A stretch of DNA of 5,941 bases from Acidobacteriota bacterium (GTDB lineage: Bacteria; Acidobacteriota; Terriglobia; Bryobacterales; Bryobacteraceae): NCBI GenBank assembly GCA_021788955.1, contig JAJYKC010000188.1:1-5941 (forward strand), given 5' to 3'. The position numbers and the translations under genes are program-made. The stretch's first letter is position 1, and each line of letters begins with the position of its first letter. The notes under the pieces were generated by a model that saw only the letters and a program-made list of their open reading frames with translations, ran no database searches and was not told where the DNA came from. Positions 1-5,648 of the stretch are shown piece by piece.

Positions 1-1515
1 AACATTAAGCAGGCCCGCCGCGCCATGGTCGAACTCCTCCGCTCCTCCGGCGCCCTCATCCGCGACCCCGAACCCATCGAGCACGCCGTCAAATTCTTCG
101 AAAAAGGCGAGCAGCCCCTCGAGTTCGTCACCTCGCGCCAATGGTTCGTCCGCCTGCTCGACAAAAAAGACGCCCTCCTCGAAATGGGCGACCGCATCGA
201 CTGGCACCCGCCTTTCATGCGCGCCCGCTACCGCTCCTGGACCGAAAACCTCAACATGGACTGGTGCATCAGCCGCCAGCGCTACTTCGGCGTCCCCTTC
301 CCTCTCTGGTACCCGGTCCTCGCCAACGGCGAACCCGACTTCTCCAACCCCATCCTCGCCCCCGAGTCCATGCTCCCCGTCGACCCAATGTCCACCCCTC
401 CGCCCGGCTTCGACGAATCCCTGCGCGACACCCCCGGCGGCTTCACCGCCGAATCCGACGTCTTCGACACGTGGTTCACTTCCTCCTTGAGCCCGCAAAT
501 CGTCGCCGGCTGGGGCGAAGATCCGGCCCGCTTCGAGCGCCTCTTCCCCATGGACGTCCGCCCGCAAAGCCACGAAATCATCCGCACCTGGGCCTTCTAC
601 ACCATCGTCAAGGCGATGCTCCACTCCAACACCATCCCCTGGAAACACGTCGCCATCTCCGGCTGGATCCTCGATCCCGACCGCAAGAAAATGTCCAAGA
701 GCAAGGGCAACGTCGTCACTCCCATGCACCTGCTCGACGAGTACGGCTCCGACGCCGTCCGCTACTGGAGCGCCAACGCCCGCCTCGGCGCCGACACCGC
801 CTTCGACCCCAATGTCCTCAAGGTCGGCAAGCGCCTCGTCACCAAACTCTTCAACGCCGGCAAATTCGTCCTCGGCCAAACCGCCGAGCCCGGCCCCATC
901 GTCCGTCCCCTCGACAAAGCTTTCGTCGCCGCCCTGGCCAAAACCGTCGAACGGGCCACCGCCTGCTTTGATGCCTGGGACCACGCCGGCGCCCTCGAAG
1001 CCGCCGAGCAGTTCTTCTGGCGCGGCTTCACCGACAACTACCTCGAACTCGTCAAAGCCCGCGCCCGCTCGGAAAGCGACGCCGAAGGCCGCTCCTCCGC
1101 CGTCTCCACCCTCCGCCTCGCCCTCAGCGTCCTCCTTCGCCTCTTCGCGCCCTTCGTCCCCTTCATCGCCGAGGAAGTCTGGTCCTGGTCCTTCGCCGAA
1201 GAAACCGGCCAACCCAGCATCCACCGCGCCCCTTGGCCCAAACTCGAAGCCACGGCCGGCGCCGGCGAACTCTTTGAGATCGCCATCGCCGCCTACTCCG
1301 CCGTCAACCGCACCAAGAGCGAAGGCAACGTCAGCATCGGCCGCGCCGTCGAAACCCTCTCGCTCGCCATGCACCCCGATACCGCCGCCACGCTCCGCCC
1401 CGCCGTTGACGACCTGCTCGGCGCCATCCGCGGCCGCGAATGCCAGATCGAGCACCGCGACACCCTCGCCCCTGGTGTGATCGAAGTCCTCGCCATCGCC
1501 TTCGCCGCGGCCTGA
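1..1515 (+). CDS. valS: Valyl-tRNA synthetase, type 2, C-terminal part (5' end outside window)
   Basis: This class I aminoacyl-tRNA synthetase charges tRNA-Val with valine in the cytoplasm. The frame is open from base 1, so the visible 504 residues are the C-terminal part. The Met at 25 is internal. The WCISRQRYFG motif lies at 262-291, followed by a VFDTWFTSSLSP segment, the HEIIRTW segment typical of ValRS, and the KMSKS ATP-binding loop at 688-702. The helical anticodon-binding domain begins near 910 and includes FAPFVPFIAEEVW. The order and wording match the archaeal/actinobacterial type 2 ValRS as I know it. The chain ends soon after the anticodon-binding domain, and I see no Lys/Glu-rich C-terminal coiled coil such as type 1 bacterial ValRS carries. 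The N-terminal HIGH motif lies outside the window. Codons end overwhelmingly in C. IleRS is the main alternative and fits less well (YFGVPFPLWY rather than YWGTPIP). Confidence 0.96.
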   Translation, partial: NIKQARRAMVELLRSSGALIRDPEPIEHAVKFFEKGEQPLEFVTSRQWFVRLLDKKDALLEMGDRIDWHPPFMRARYRSWTENLNMDWCISRQRYFGVPFPLWYPVLANGEPDFSNPILAPESMLPVDPMSTPPPGFDESLRDTPGGFTAESDVFDTWFTSSLSPQIVAGWGEDPARFERLFPMDVRPQSHEIIRTWAFYTIVKAMLHSNTIPWKHVAISGWILDPDRKKMSKSKGNVVTPMHLLDEYGSDAVRYWSANARLGADTAFDPNVLKVGKRLVTKLFNAGKFVLGQTAEPGPIVRPLDKAFVAALAKTVERATACFDAWDHAGALEAAEQFFWRGFTDNYLELVKARARSESDAEGRSSAVSTLRLALSVLLRLFAPFVPFIAEEVWSWSFAEETGQPSIHRAPWPKLEATAGAGELFEIAIAAYSAVNRTKSEGNVSIGRAVETLSLAMHPDTAATLRPAVDDLLGAIRGRECQIEHRDTLAPGVIEVLAIAFAAA

Positions 1516-1530
1516 GGCTTCGCCGCGGCC
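1500..1530 (+). repeat. Short direct repeat and potential hairpin across the valS stop
   Basis: A 13-base direct repeat (CTTCGCCGCGGCC) occurs at 1500-1512 and 1518-1530, with a period of 18 bases and the valS TGA (1513-1515) between the copies. The octamer GCCGCGGC inside it is its own reverse complement, so 1504-1511 can also pair with 1522-1529 as an 8-bp GC-only stem with a 10-base loop. No T-run follows, so it is not a standard intrinsic terminator. It ends one base before the hydrolase ribosome binding site and could modulate its access, but the GC bias of this region may produce such pairing by chance. Confidence 0.45.
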
Positions 1531-1534
1531 GGAG
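1531..1534 (+). promoter_or_regulatory. Ribosome binding site for the alpha/beta hydrolase
   Basis: GGAG lies 7 bases before the GTG at 1542. It decides the start: the frame stays open upstream to 1440, but that part overlaps valS in another frame and gives arginine-rich, non-homologous protein, whereas family similarity begins right at this GTG. Confidence 0.6.
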
Positions 1535-1541
1535 AAACCCC

Positions 1542-2366
1542 GTGCCCTATGTAGAAAACGACGGAGCCAGAATCTGGTGGGAAGAACAGGGCTCCGGCGA
1601 ACCCATCCTCCTCATCATGGGCTTGAGCTTCACGCTCGACATGTGGCACCGCACCGCCCCCGCTCTCGCGCCCCGCTATCGCTTAATCCTCTTCGATAAC
1701 CGCGGCGTCGGCCGCAGCGGCGTCCCCCGCGGCCCCTACTGGATCCCCCGCATGGCTCGCGACGCCCGCGCCGTCCTCGACTCGGCCGGAGTTCAAAACG
1801 CCCACCTCATCGGCGCCTCCATGGGCGGCATGATCGCCCAGGAGTTCACCCTCCGCTGGCCCGAACGCGTCCGCTCCCTCGTCCTCGCCTGCTCGACCTG
1901 CGGAGGCCCCCGCGCTCACCTCCCGCGCATCACGGAATTCTTCTCCCGCCCCGAGTGGAACCGCTTCCGCCCCGAAGACCGCATCCGCGCCTTCAACCCC
2001 CTCCTCTACGCCGCCGGCACGCCCGACGACCTCATCGAGGAAGATACAGCCATCCGCCTCCGCTGGGTCCCCACCTTCCGCGGCTACCGCAACCAGATCC
2101 TCGGCCTGATCTGCTGGTCCAGTTACCGCCGCCTCCCCCGCATCTCCTGCCCCACCCTCGTCATCCACGGCGACTCCGACCTCATCCTCCCGCCCCAGAA
2201 CGCCCTCACCCTCGCCCGCCGCATCCCCAACGCCCGCCGCGTCATCCTCCCCAGCGCCGGTCACATGTTTTCCACCGACCAACCCACCCTCGCCCACCGC
2301 GCCCTCTTCGATTTCCTCGACAGCCTCCCCGGCCCAAGCACAAGCCCACGTACAGCGCTCCCCTGA
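1542..2366 (+). CDS. Alpha/beta-fold hydrolase
   Basis: A cytoplasmic alpha/beta hydrolase of 274 residues starting at GTG, the usual length for the family. No signal peptide is visible. It opens MPYVENDGARIWWEEQGSG, the normal first strand of the fold. The oxyanion-hole region is LIMGLSF (about 24-30). FDNRGVGRSG (51-60) is the conserved strand-4 segment. The nucleophile elbow is GASMGG with Ser93. The acid is probably Asp213 in HGDSD, and the catalytic His is His241 in SAGHMF, so the triad is complete. The substrate cannot be told from sequence; esterases, lactonases, C-C hydrolases and haloperoxidase-like enzymes share these motifs. It lies 26 bases after valS on the same strand with the same C-ending codon use, so co-transcription is plausible. 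No functional link to tRNA charging is evident. Confidence 0.93.
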   Translation: MPYVENDGARIWWEEQGSGEPILLIMGLSFTLDMWHRTAPALAPRYRLILFDNRGVGRSGVPRGPYWIPRMARDARAVLDSAGVQNAHLIGASMGGMIAQEFTLRWPERVRSLVLACSTCGGPRAHLPRITEFFSRPEWNRFRPEDRIRAFNPLLYAAGTPDDLIEEDTAIRLRWVPTFRGYRNQILGLICWSSYRRLPRISCPTLVIHGDSDLILPPQNALTLARRIPNARRVILPSAGHMFSTDQPTLAHRALFDFLDSLPGPSTSPRTALP

Positions 2367-2420
2367 CCCAGTTCCTCAGCGTCGGGCCAGGCAAGACATG
2401 TAATCTGAAGGCAAGACCCT

Positions 2421-2621
2421 ATGGACCGCGTTGAACAACTGGAACGGGAGATCGCTGAGTTGGACCCCTCGGAACTGAAGGCGCTCCGCGCTTGGTTCGA
2501 ACGCTACGACGCCGAGGTCTGGGATCGGCAAATCGAATCCGACGCGAAAGGCGGCAAGTTGAGCCGCCTGGCCGAGCAGGCGCTCCGTGACCATGAAGCC
2601 GGGCGCTCAACCAAACTGTGA
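2421..2621 (+). CDS. Antitoxin-like protein of a RelE/ParE-type toxin-antitoxin pair
   Basis: A 66-residue, highly charged protein starting at ATG with GAAGG (2407-2411) nine bases upstream. It begins MDRVEQLEREIAELDPSEL, probably a helix, then has ALRAWFERYDAEVWDRQIESD and KGGKLSRLAEQALRDHEAG. I recognise this layout (LREWF..D...WDRQIE.D...GKLD.L..EAL..H..G) from small proteins that sit directly before RelE-like toxins. They are presumed to bind and neutralise the toxin and may autoregulate the operon. I see no clear separate DNA-binding domain. The stop codon overlaps the GTG start of the next gene (GTGA, 2618-2621), which suggests translational coupling. No convincing promoter is visible in the 54-base gap after the hydrolase. 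The antitoxin role rests on neighbourhood and remembered family resemblance. Confidence 0.82.
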   Translation: MDRVEQLEREIAELDPSELKALRAWFERYDAEVWDRQIESDAKGGKLSRLAEQALRDHEAGRSTKL

Positions 2622-2872
2622 CCCACCACGCGGCGCCCTCGTTCTGGGCCTGCTATCGCAGTTTGCCGGTCGGCGTCCAGCGTATCGCGGACAAGACCTT
2701 TGAGTTGCTGAAAGACGATCCCCGGCACCCCTCAATTCAGCTCAAGAAGCTGGATCAATTCTGGTCCGCGCGAGTCGGGTTACACCACCGCGCTCTTGCC
2801 ATCGAGGCACCCGACGGATTCTTGTGGTTCTGGATCGGCTCACACGCCGACTACGACCGCATTGTCGACTAA
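2618..2872 (+). CDS. RelE/ParE-superfamily toxin
   Basis: An 84-residue protein of RelE/ParE superfamily size, starting at a GTG that overlaps the antitoxin stop by 4 bases. It contains FWACYRSLPVGVQRIADKTFELLKDDP-type helices, then HPSIQLKKL, FWSARVGLHHRALA and the C-terminal WFWIGSHADYDRIV strand, which is characteristic of this toxin group. RelE-type members cut mRNA on the ribosome, while ParE-type members poison gyrase. This one resembles the 'plasmid stabilisation/cytotoxic repressor' kind, and its target cannot be assigned by sight. The gene looks complete with no internal stop. Its last 4 bases overlap the end of a converging gene remnant on the - strand. Confidence 0.85.
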   Translation: MTHHAAPSFWACYRSLPVGVQRIADKTFELLKDDPRHPSIQLKKLDQFWSARVGLHHRALAIEAPDGFLWFWIGSHADYDRIVD

Positions 2873-3027
2873 CCAGTGCCGGCTAATCCCACCGGAGATC
2901 TCGCTCCCGAAGTGCGAAACTCCGTGCATCGTCCTATCCAGGGATGGCGCCACGCCGCACCCTCAGTGCGCCACCACGCACATGCAACGAGAACGGCGAC
3001 GGTAAGTAATCTGGTTACGGGTTTCAT
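2869..3027 (-). pseudogene. Signal-peptide remnant of a second cysteine-rich protein gene
   Basis: Reading leftward from the ATG at 3027, the first 19 residues match the start of the cysteine-rich protein at 4865 (M-K/R-P-V-x-R-L-x-T-x-A-V-L-x-x-C-A-W-W), exactly 1838 bases away. An AGGAG-type ribosome binding site is kept upstream, just after the exported-protein stop at 3049. After CAWW the similarity breaks. There seems to be one extra base near 2965, and the frame then runs into unrelated sequence without the cysteine pattern, ending at a TAG at 2869. The remaining 52-codon frame is probably non-functional. It marks the left edge of the duplicated cassette, abutting the toxin gene. Confidence 0.65.
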
Positions 3028-4103
3028 GCTGCTGCGGCTCCTCTCCTCCTACGGGCGGTACAGCGGCGGTAGATTGCGCCCTCTTGCCCCGGGAAAGTAT
3101 CCGTAGGGAAGTTGCTTGAATTTACCCGGATGCTCCGGATCGGGGACGGAAAAAGTACCGTTCTATCTCATGCCGTCGCTGAAGTAAAAGTCGCTCCGGG
3201 AGAGGTTGACCTGGGTCACCTCCGTTACTGGCATCAGCGTCGTCAAGGCGCTGCGCTCAATCGCATCCATGTGATCGCCAATCCGGACCACGAGCGACTG
3301 CAGCGGCTTCCAATCGAGCGGCAGCATATCGGGGTAGCTGGGCTTGAGAGGCTTGCCGGTGCGGCCGTTGTAGGCGTCGATGGCGGGCATCCTGCCGAAT
3401 TCGATCATCGCCCCGGCGCAGGGAACCGTCCGGCAGTCGCCCGTATCTAGAAAATCCATAATGAGGCTGCCGTAGACGATGGTCTTGTTGGTGCGGTTGA
3501 AGAGCGTAACTGTGGTCTGCCGGAGCCAATCGTCACCCGCCTGAAACGGAGCCAAGGGTTGCATGACGGCGGGCCACTTGATCCACAACCCGCACTCGAT
3601 CGTTTTGCCTGCTACCGAGACATTCGTGGTCATCACCGCATCTGGCACCCTGTCCGCTTCCATCATTCGAAGCAGCTTTTCTCCCGGTCTGAGCTGAGCA
3701 GGAGCCGTGACCACAACGACGCCGAGCAGCGCTACGGCGAAGAACCGCAGCAACGGGCGCGTGAAACGCGCCTTTCCAATTCTGAAGGGAATCGTCTCGA
3801 TCTTTCCTCCTGACTGTCCTAGCCCGGACAGGGCGCCGGAAGCCCCGGCGCTCCGCGCCACACGCGGATAAGCAGTGGCGTCCAGCGCTTCTCTCTCTTT
3901 GTCACTCGTCAGTTTTCCAACCCAGGTCCGCTTGACAACGCCGTCCTGGTCGACCTGAAGCAGGGTCGGCGTCCCCGCCGCCCCAGTCTTCCCGACGGGT
4001 GCCCGCCGCACGTCGTCGAACTGCAGGCCCTCGCCGCTCAGGTACCGCTCCGACTCCGCGACCGGCTGCGGAAATACGGCCAGGACTTTCACGTTACTAC
4101 CGG
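2971..4103 (-). repeat. Left copy of a tandem duplicated cassette (1838-base period)
   Basis: This stretch aligns with 4809-5941 at a constant offset of 1838 bases: exported-protein stops 3049/4887, lost/kept start 3795/5633, lost/kept stop 3811/5649, cysteine-rich starts 3027/4865. No net insertion or deletion is needed across about 1.1 kb. By eye the exported-protein part is about 80% identical at protein level, while the far right end (4005-4103) is identical base for base. Similarity fades left of about 2960. Confidence 0.9.
3049..3795 (-). pseudogene. Left copy of the exported protein: start lost, amber stop inside
   Basis: This is the counterpart of the intact gene at 4887-5633. Three point changes distinguish it. 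The upstream gene's TAA is TCA (3811-3813), the ATG is ACG (3793-3795), and the Trp codon of the DGM(K/R)WNGTF motif is TAG (3163-3165). Beyond that TAG the frame stays open and homologous for 37 codons to its own TAG at 3049, so the tail was coding until recently. The GGAGG ribosome binding site (3806-3810) is still present ten bases before the ACG. Most nucleotide differences that I checked between the copies are silent or conservative, so the copies diverged while both were useful and the lesions look late. ACG or the downstream TTG at Leu140 of the fused frame could initiate weakly. Confidence 0.75.
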
Positions 4104-4170
4104 CCTTTTCTCTTAATCGCCGAAAGAACGGAGCGCTTTCCGTACAAAAGTGGCAACGTGTGGAAAGCAC
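3163..4170 (-). CDS. Read-through fusion of thioredoxin-like domain and exported protein
   Basis: This is a continuous frame of 335 codons from a GTG at 4170. The frame is in fact open from 4230, and the GTG lies inside the first visible beta strand (GWTLVLVLST), so it is unlikely to be a natural start. Residues 1-119 are a thioredoxin fold: redox motif CHFC at 6-9 (4144-4155), the strand VKVLAVFP, and the cis-Pro loop AAGTPTLLQVD with Pro near 68. Ser120 replaces the stop kept in the right copy, and residues 120-126 (SGGKIET) translate the old intergenic region. From 127 onward comes the exported protein with its hydrophobic signal region (about 139-159), now internal, so any product would carry a membrane segment in mid-chain. 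It ends at a premature TAG. It could be a new fusion or a decaying copy; I favour decay. Confidence 0.6.
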   Translation of the reverse strand: MLSTRCHFCTESAPFFRRLREKAGSNVKVLAVFPQPVAESERYLSGEGLQFDDVRRAPVGKTGAAGTPTLLQVDQDGVVKRTWVGKLTSDKEREALDATAYPRVARSAGASGALSGLGQSGGKIETIPFRIGKARFTRPLLRFFAVALLGVVVVTAPAQLRPGEKLLRMMEADRVPDAVMTTNVSVAGKTIECGLWIKWPAVMQPLAPFQAGDDWLRQTTVTLFNRTNKTIVYGSLIMDFLDTGDCRTVPCAGAMIEFGRMPAIDAYNGRTGKPLKPSYPDMLPLDWKPLQSLVVRIGDHMDAIERSALTTLMPVTEVTQVNLSRSDFYFSDGMR

Positions 4171-4295
4171 GAGAACAAGCGTCCACCCGTTCGCGTGCCA
4201 ACATAACGGCGAGGAGTCGCCACACCCACGTCACCGCCGCCAACGCGAACTCCCAATTGAGCGCCTACACCACCAACGCACCGGGCGGGACTCCA
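4171..4295 (-). other. Gene-poor gap: expected N-terminus of left thioredoxin-like gene
   Basis: A thioredoxin of this kind needs about 40 or more residues before CHFC, which should be encoded here. The CHFC frame is open only back to 4230, where a TGA stands at 4231-4233, and it has no ATG, GTG or TTG between 4230 and 4171. In the same frame, an ATG at 4295-4297 overlaps the cysteine-rich stop (TGATG) but meets that TGA. Another frame encodes a hydrophobic stretch, NWEFALAAVTWVWRLLAVM (about 4258-4202), that would suit a membrane anchor; joining it to CHFC needs a one-base shift. Either a frameshift or the junction of the tandem duplication lies here. Confidence 0.5.
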
Positions 4296-4865
4296 TCACT
4301 GGCAGTAACCCCCGAAACACGCGTAGCTGCAGCAATCGGAATCAACCGAGCAATAATCGCCGGACAGACCACAGACCGGCCCACACGTGTTCGAGTCCGA
4401 GTTGCAAAATTCGCTGCAGCAATCCGTGTCGTAATAGCAGGAACTTCCATCCTGGAGACACTGGCCACAACTGTTATTCGATAGGCAGACGAGATCGTCG
4501 CGGCATATACCCTGATTACACGGGGAGCCCTCAGGGAGGCAGCAGTCGGCCGCGTCGTCAACTGCCTGGTTGAAAAACGTCGTGCCGCAATAACCATTCG
4601 GGTTGGGGCCAGGACAGCTTACGGATGTTCCGCAATCCTCGCTATTCTCCACTATGGTCTGCATGCCAGGTCCATTCACAAAGCCATCCGTGACATTTTG
4701 TTGGTAGGTCCCAACGGAGCAGCCGGTGTCGCAGGGATTTTCGTCCTGCCTGTCGTAGGCGTTGCATTCAATTATTTGCGCGTGAACGGCCGGCACGGGC
4801 CTCATGCACCACCACGCGCACGTAGAGAGGACAGCGATGGTGAATAATCTCACCACTGGTCTCAT
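4296..4865 (-). CDS. Secreted cysteine-rich protein with knottin-like repeats
   Basis: A 189-residue protein starting at ATG with AGGAG (4876-4880) ten bases upstream. The N-terminus is a signal peptide: positive start MRPVVR, hydrophobic LFTIAVLSTCAWW, and a likely signal peptidase I cut after VHA at residue 29. The mature chain of about 160 residues holds 24 cysteines, an even number that would allow 12 disulphides, and is rich in Asp, Asn, Ser and Gly. Cys pairs occur at 108-109, 149-150 and 178-179. The last third contains repeated C-x6-C units, two of which have the full cystine-knot spacing. The pattern resembles proteins annotated as Dickkopf N-terminal cysteine-rich domain in bacteria, which I cannot confirm without a profile search. 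It starts 21 bases after the exported-protein stop, so the two are likely one transcript. Its function is unknown; adhesin, secreted inhibitor/effector or structural surface protein are all possible. Confidence 0.85.
   Translation of the reverse strand: MRPVVRLFTIAVLSTCAWWCMRPVPAVHAQIIECNAYDRQDENPCDTGCSVGTYQQNVTDGFVNGPGMQTIVENSEDCGTSVSCPGPNPNGYCGTTFFNQAVDDAADCCLPEGSPCNQGICRDDLVCLSNNSCGQCLQDGSSCYYDTDCCSEFCNSDSNTCGPVCGLSGDYCSVDSDCCSYACFGGYCQ
4302..4373 (-). repeat. Knottin-like cysteine motif, second unit
   Basis: Residues 165-188 of the cysteine-rich protein have the spacing C-x6-C-x5-C-C-x3-C-x4-C with the inner sequence VDSDCCSYAC. This is the framework of inhibitor-cystine-knot peptides. 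The unit ends one residue before the protein's end. Confidence 0.7.
4383..4460 (-). repeat. Knottin-like cysteine motif, first unit
   Basis: Residues 136-161 have the spacing C-x6-C-x5-C-C-x3-C-x6-C with the inner sequence YDTDCCSEFC, parallel to the following unit. A looser relative without the central CC pair precedes it at residues 109-133 (C-x6-C-x4-C-x5-C-x5-C), which suggests expansion by internal duplication. Confidence 0.7.
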
Positions 4866-4886
4866 GACGACGCGACTCCTGTTCCT

Positions 4887-5633
4887 TTACGGGTTGTATC
4901 CCGGCGGCAGGTTGTGCTCTCTCGCGCCGGGAAAGTATCTGTACGGAAGTTCCTTGAATTTACCTGGATGCTCCCTATCGGGCAGCGAAAACGTGCCGTT
5001 CCACTTCATGCCGTCGTTAAAGAAAATGACGCCCCGGGAGAGGTTGACTTGCGTGACCTCTGTCACCGGCATCAACTTCGATAGGTAACTGCGTTCGATG
5101 TCGTCCATGTGGTCGCCGATCCGAACCACGAGCGGTTGGAGGGGCTTCCAATCGAGCGGGGCCATCTCCGGATGGTTGGGCTTGTAAGGCTTGCCCGTCC
5201 GCGCGTCGTAGGCATCCACCACGGGGATCTGCCCGAACTCGATCGTCGCGCCGGCGCAGGGAGCCGTCCGGCAGTCGCCCGTATCTGGAAAATGCATAAT
5301 TAGGCTGCCATAGACGATCGTCTTATTGGTGCGGTTGAAAACGGTAACCGTCGTCTGGCGAAGCCAGTCGTCTCCGGCCTGAAATGGGGCCACGGGCTGT
5401 AAGACCGCGTGAGGCTTGATCCACAGCCCGCACTCAATTGTCCTGCCTGCCACCGAAACATTCGTGGTCATGACCGCGTCCGGGATCCTGTCCGCCTCCA
5501 TCATGCGAAGTAACTTTTCTCCCGGTGCAAGCTGAGCAAGAGCCGCGACTATAACGACGCCGGGCATCGCTACGGCGAAGCACGGCAGCAAGAGGCGCGT
5601 GAAAAGCGCCGTTCCAATTCTGAAGGGAATCAT
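4887..5633 (-). CDS. Exported protein of unknown function, intact copy
   Basis: A 248-residue protein starting at ATG, with a strong GGAGG (5644-5648) ten bases upstream and right after the thioredoxin stop. A signal peptide is visible: Arg5 and Arg13, then the hydrophobic LLLPCFAVAMPGVVIVAALA, with a probable cut after ALA at residue 33. The mature part has three cysteines (68, 121, 126) and strongly kept stretches between the two copies: PDAVMTTNVSVAG, IECGLWIK, APFQAGDDWLRQTTVT, FNRTNKTIVYGSLIM, PLDWKPLQ, VVRIGDHMD, PVTEVTQVNLSR and DGM(K/R)WNGTFS. The pattern suggests a beta-rich domain. It reminds me of an unnamed acidobacterial family ending in a DGMRW..-.-VPDP-HPG motif, but I can give no function. 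It sits between a redox protein and a cysteine-rich secreted protein with short gaps (15 and 21 bases), which points to one operon and shared action outside the cytoplasm. Confidence 0.85.
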   Translation of the reverse strand: MIPFRIGTALFTRLLLPCFAVAMPGVVIVAALAQLAPGEKLLRMMEADRIPDAVMTTNVSVAGRTIECGLWIKPHAVLQPVAPFQAGDDWLRQTTVTVFNRTNKTIVYGSLIMHFPDTGDCRTAPCAGATIEFGQIPVVDAYDARTGKPYKPNHPEMAPLDWKPLQPLVVRIGDHMDDIERSYLSKLMPVTEVTQVNLSRGVIFFNDGMKWNGTFSLPDREHPGKFKELPYRYFPGAREHNLPPGYNP

Positions 5634-5648
5634 GTCGATCCTTCCTCC

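Noticed and set aside
141..1480. Long + strand open frames inside valS (141-971 and 812-1480)
   Set aside because: They give arginine/proline- or serine/proline-rich protein without any family pattern. They are out-of-frame shadows of a very C-rich gene.
1440..1541. Earlier start for the hydrolase
   Set aside because: The upstream extension overlaps valS and gives Arg-rich sequence with no similarity to the fold; GTG at 1542 has GGAG at the right distance and starts at the family's usual point.
1683..2297. 204-codon - strand frame opposite the hydrolase
   Set aside because: Gly/Ala/Glu/Asp-rich protein mirroring the codon bias of the hydrolase, with no recognisable motif or start signal; an antisense shadow.
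2873..3048. Intrinsic terminator between the converging genes
   Set aside because: I found no GC stem followed by a T-run on either strand in this stretch; it is explained by the degenerate cassette end.
3163..3165. TAG recoded as an amino acid in this organism
   Set aside because: The same left-copy frame ends naturally in TAG at 3049, and the intact genes here end in TGA or TAA, which is too few to infer recoding. A nonsense mutation is simpler.
3112..4573. + strand frames opposite the cassette (3112-3450, 3999-4484, 4160-4573)
   Set aside because: They are antisense to clearly homologous coding sequence or full of Arg/Pro/Ser, and none is kept between the two cassette copies in the same form.
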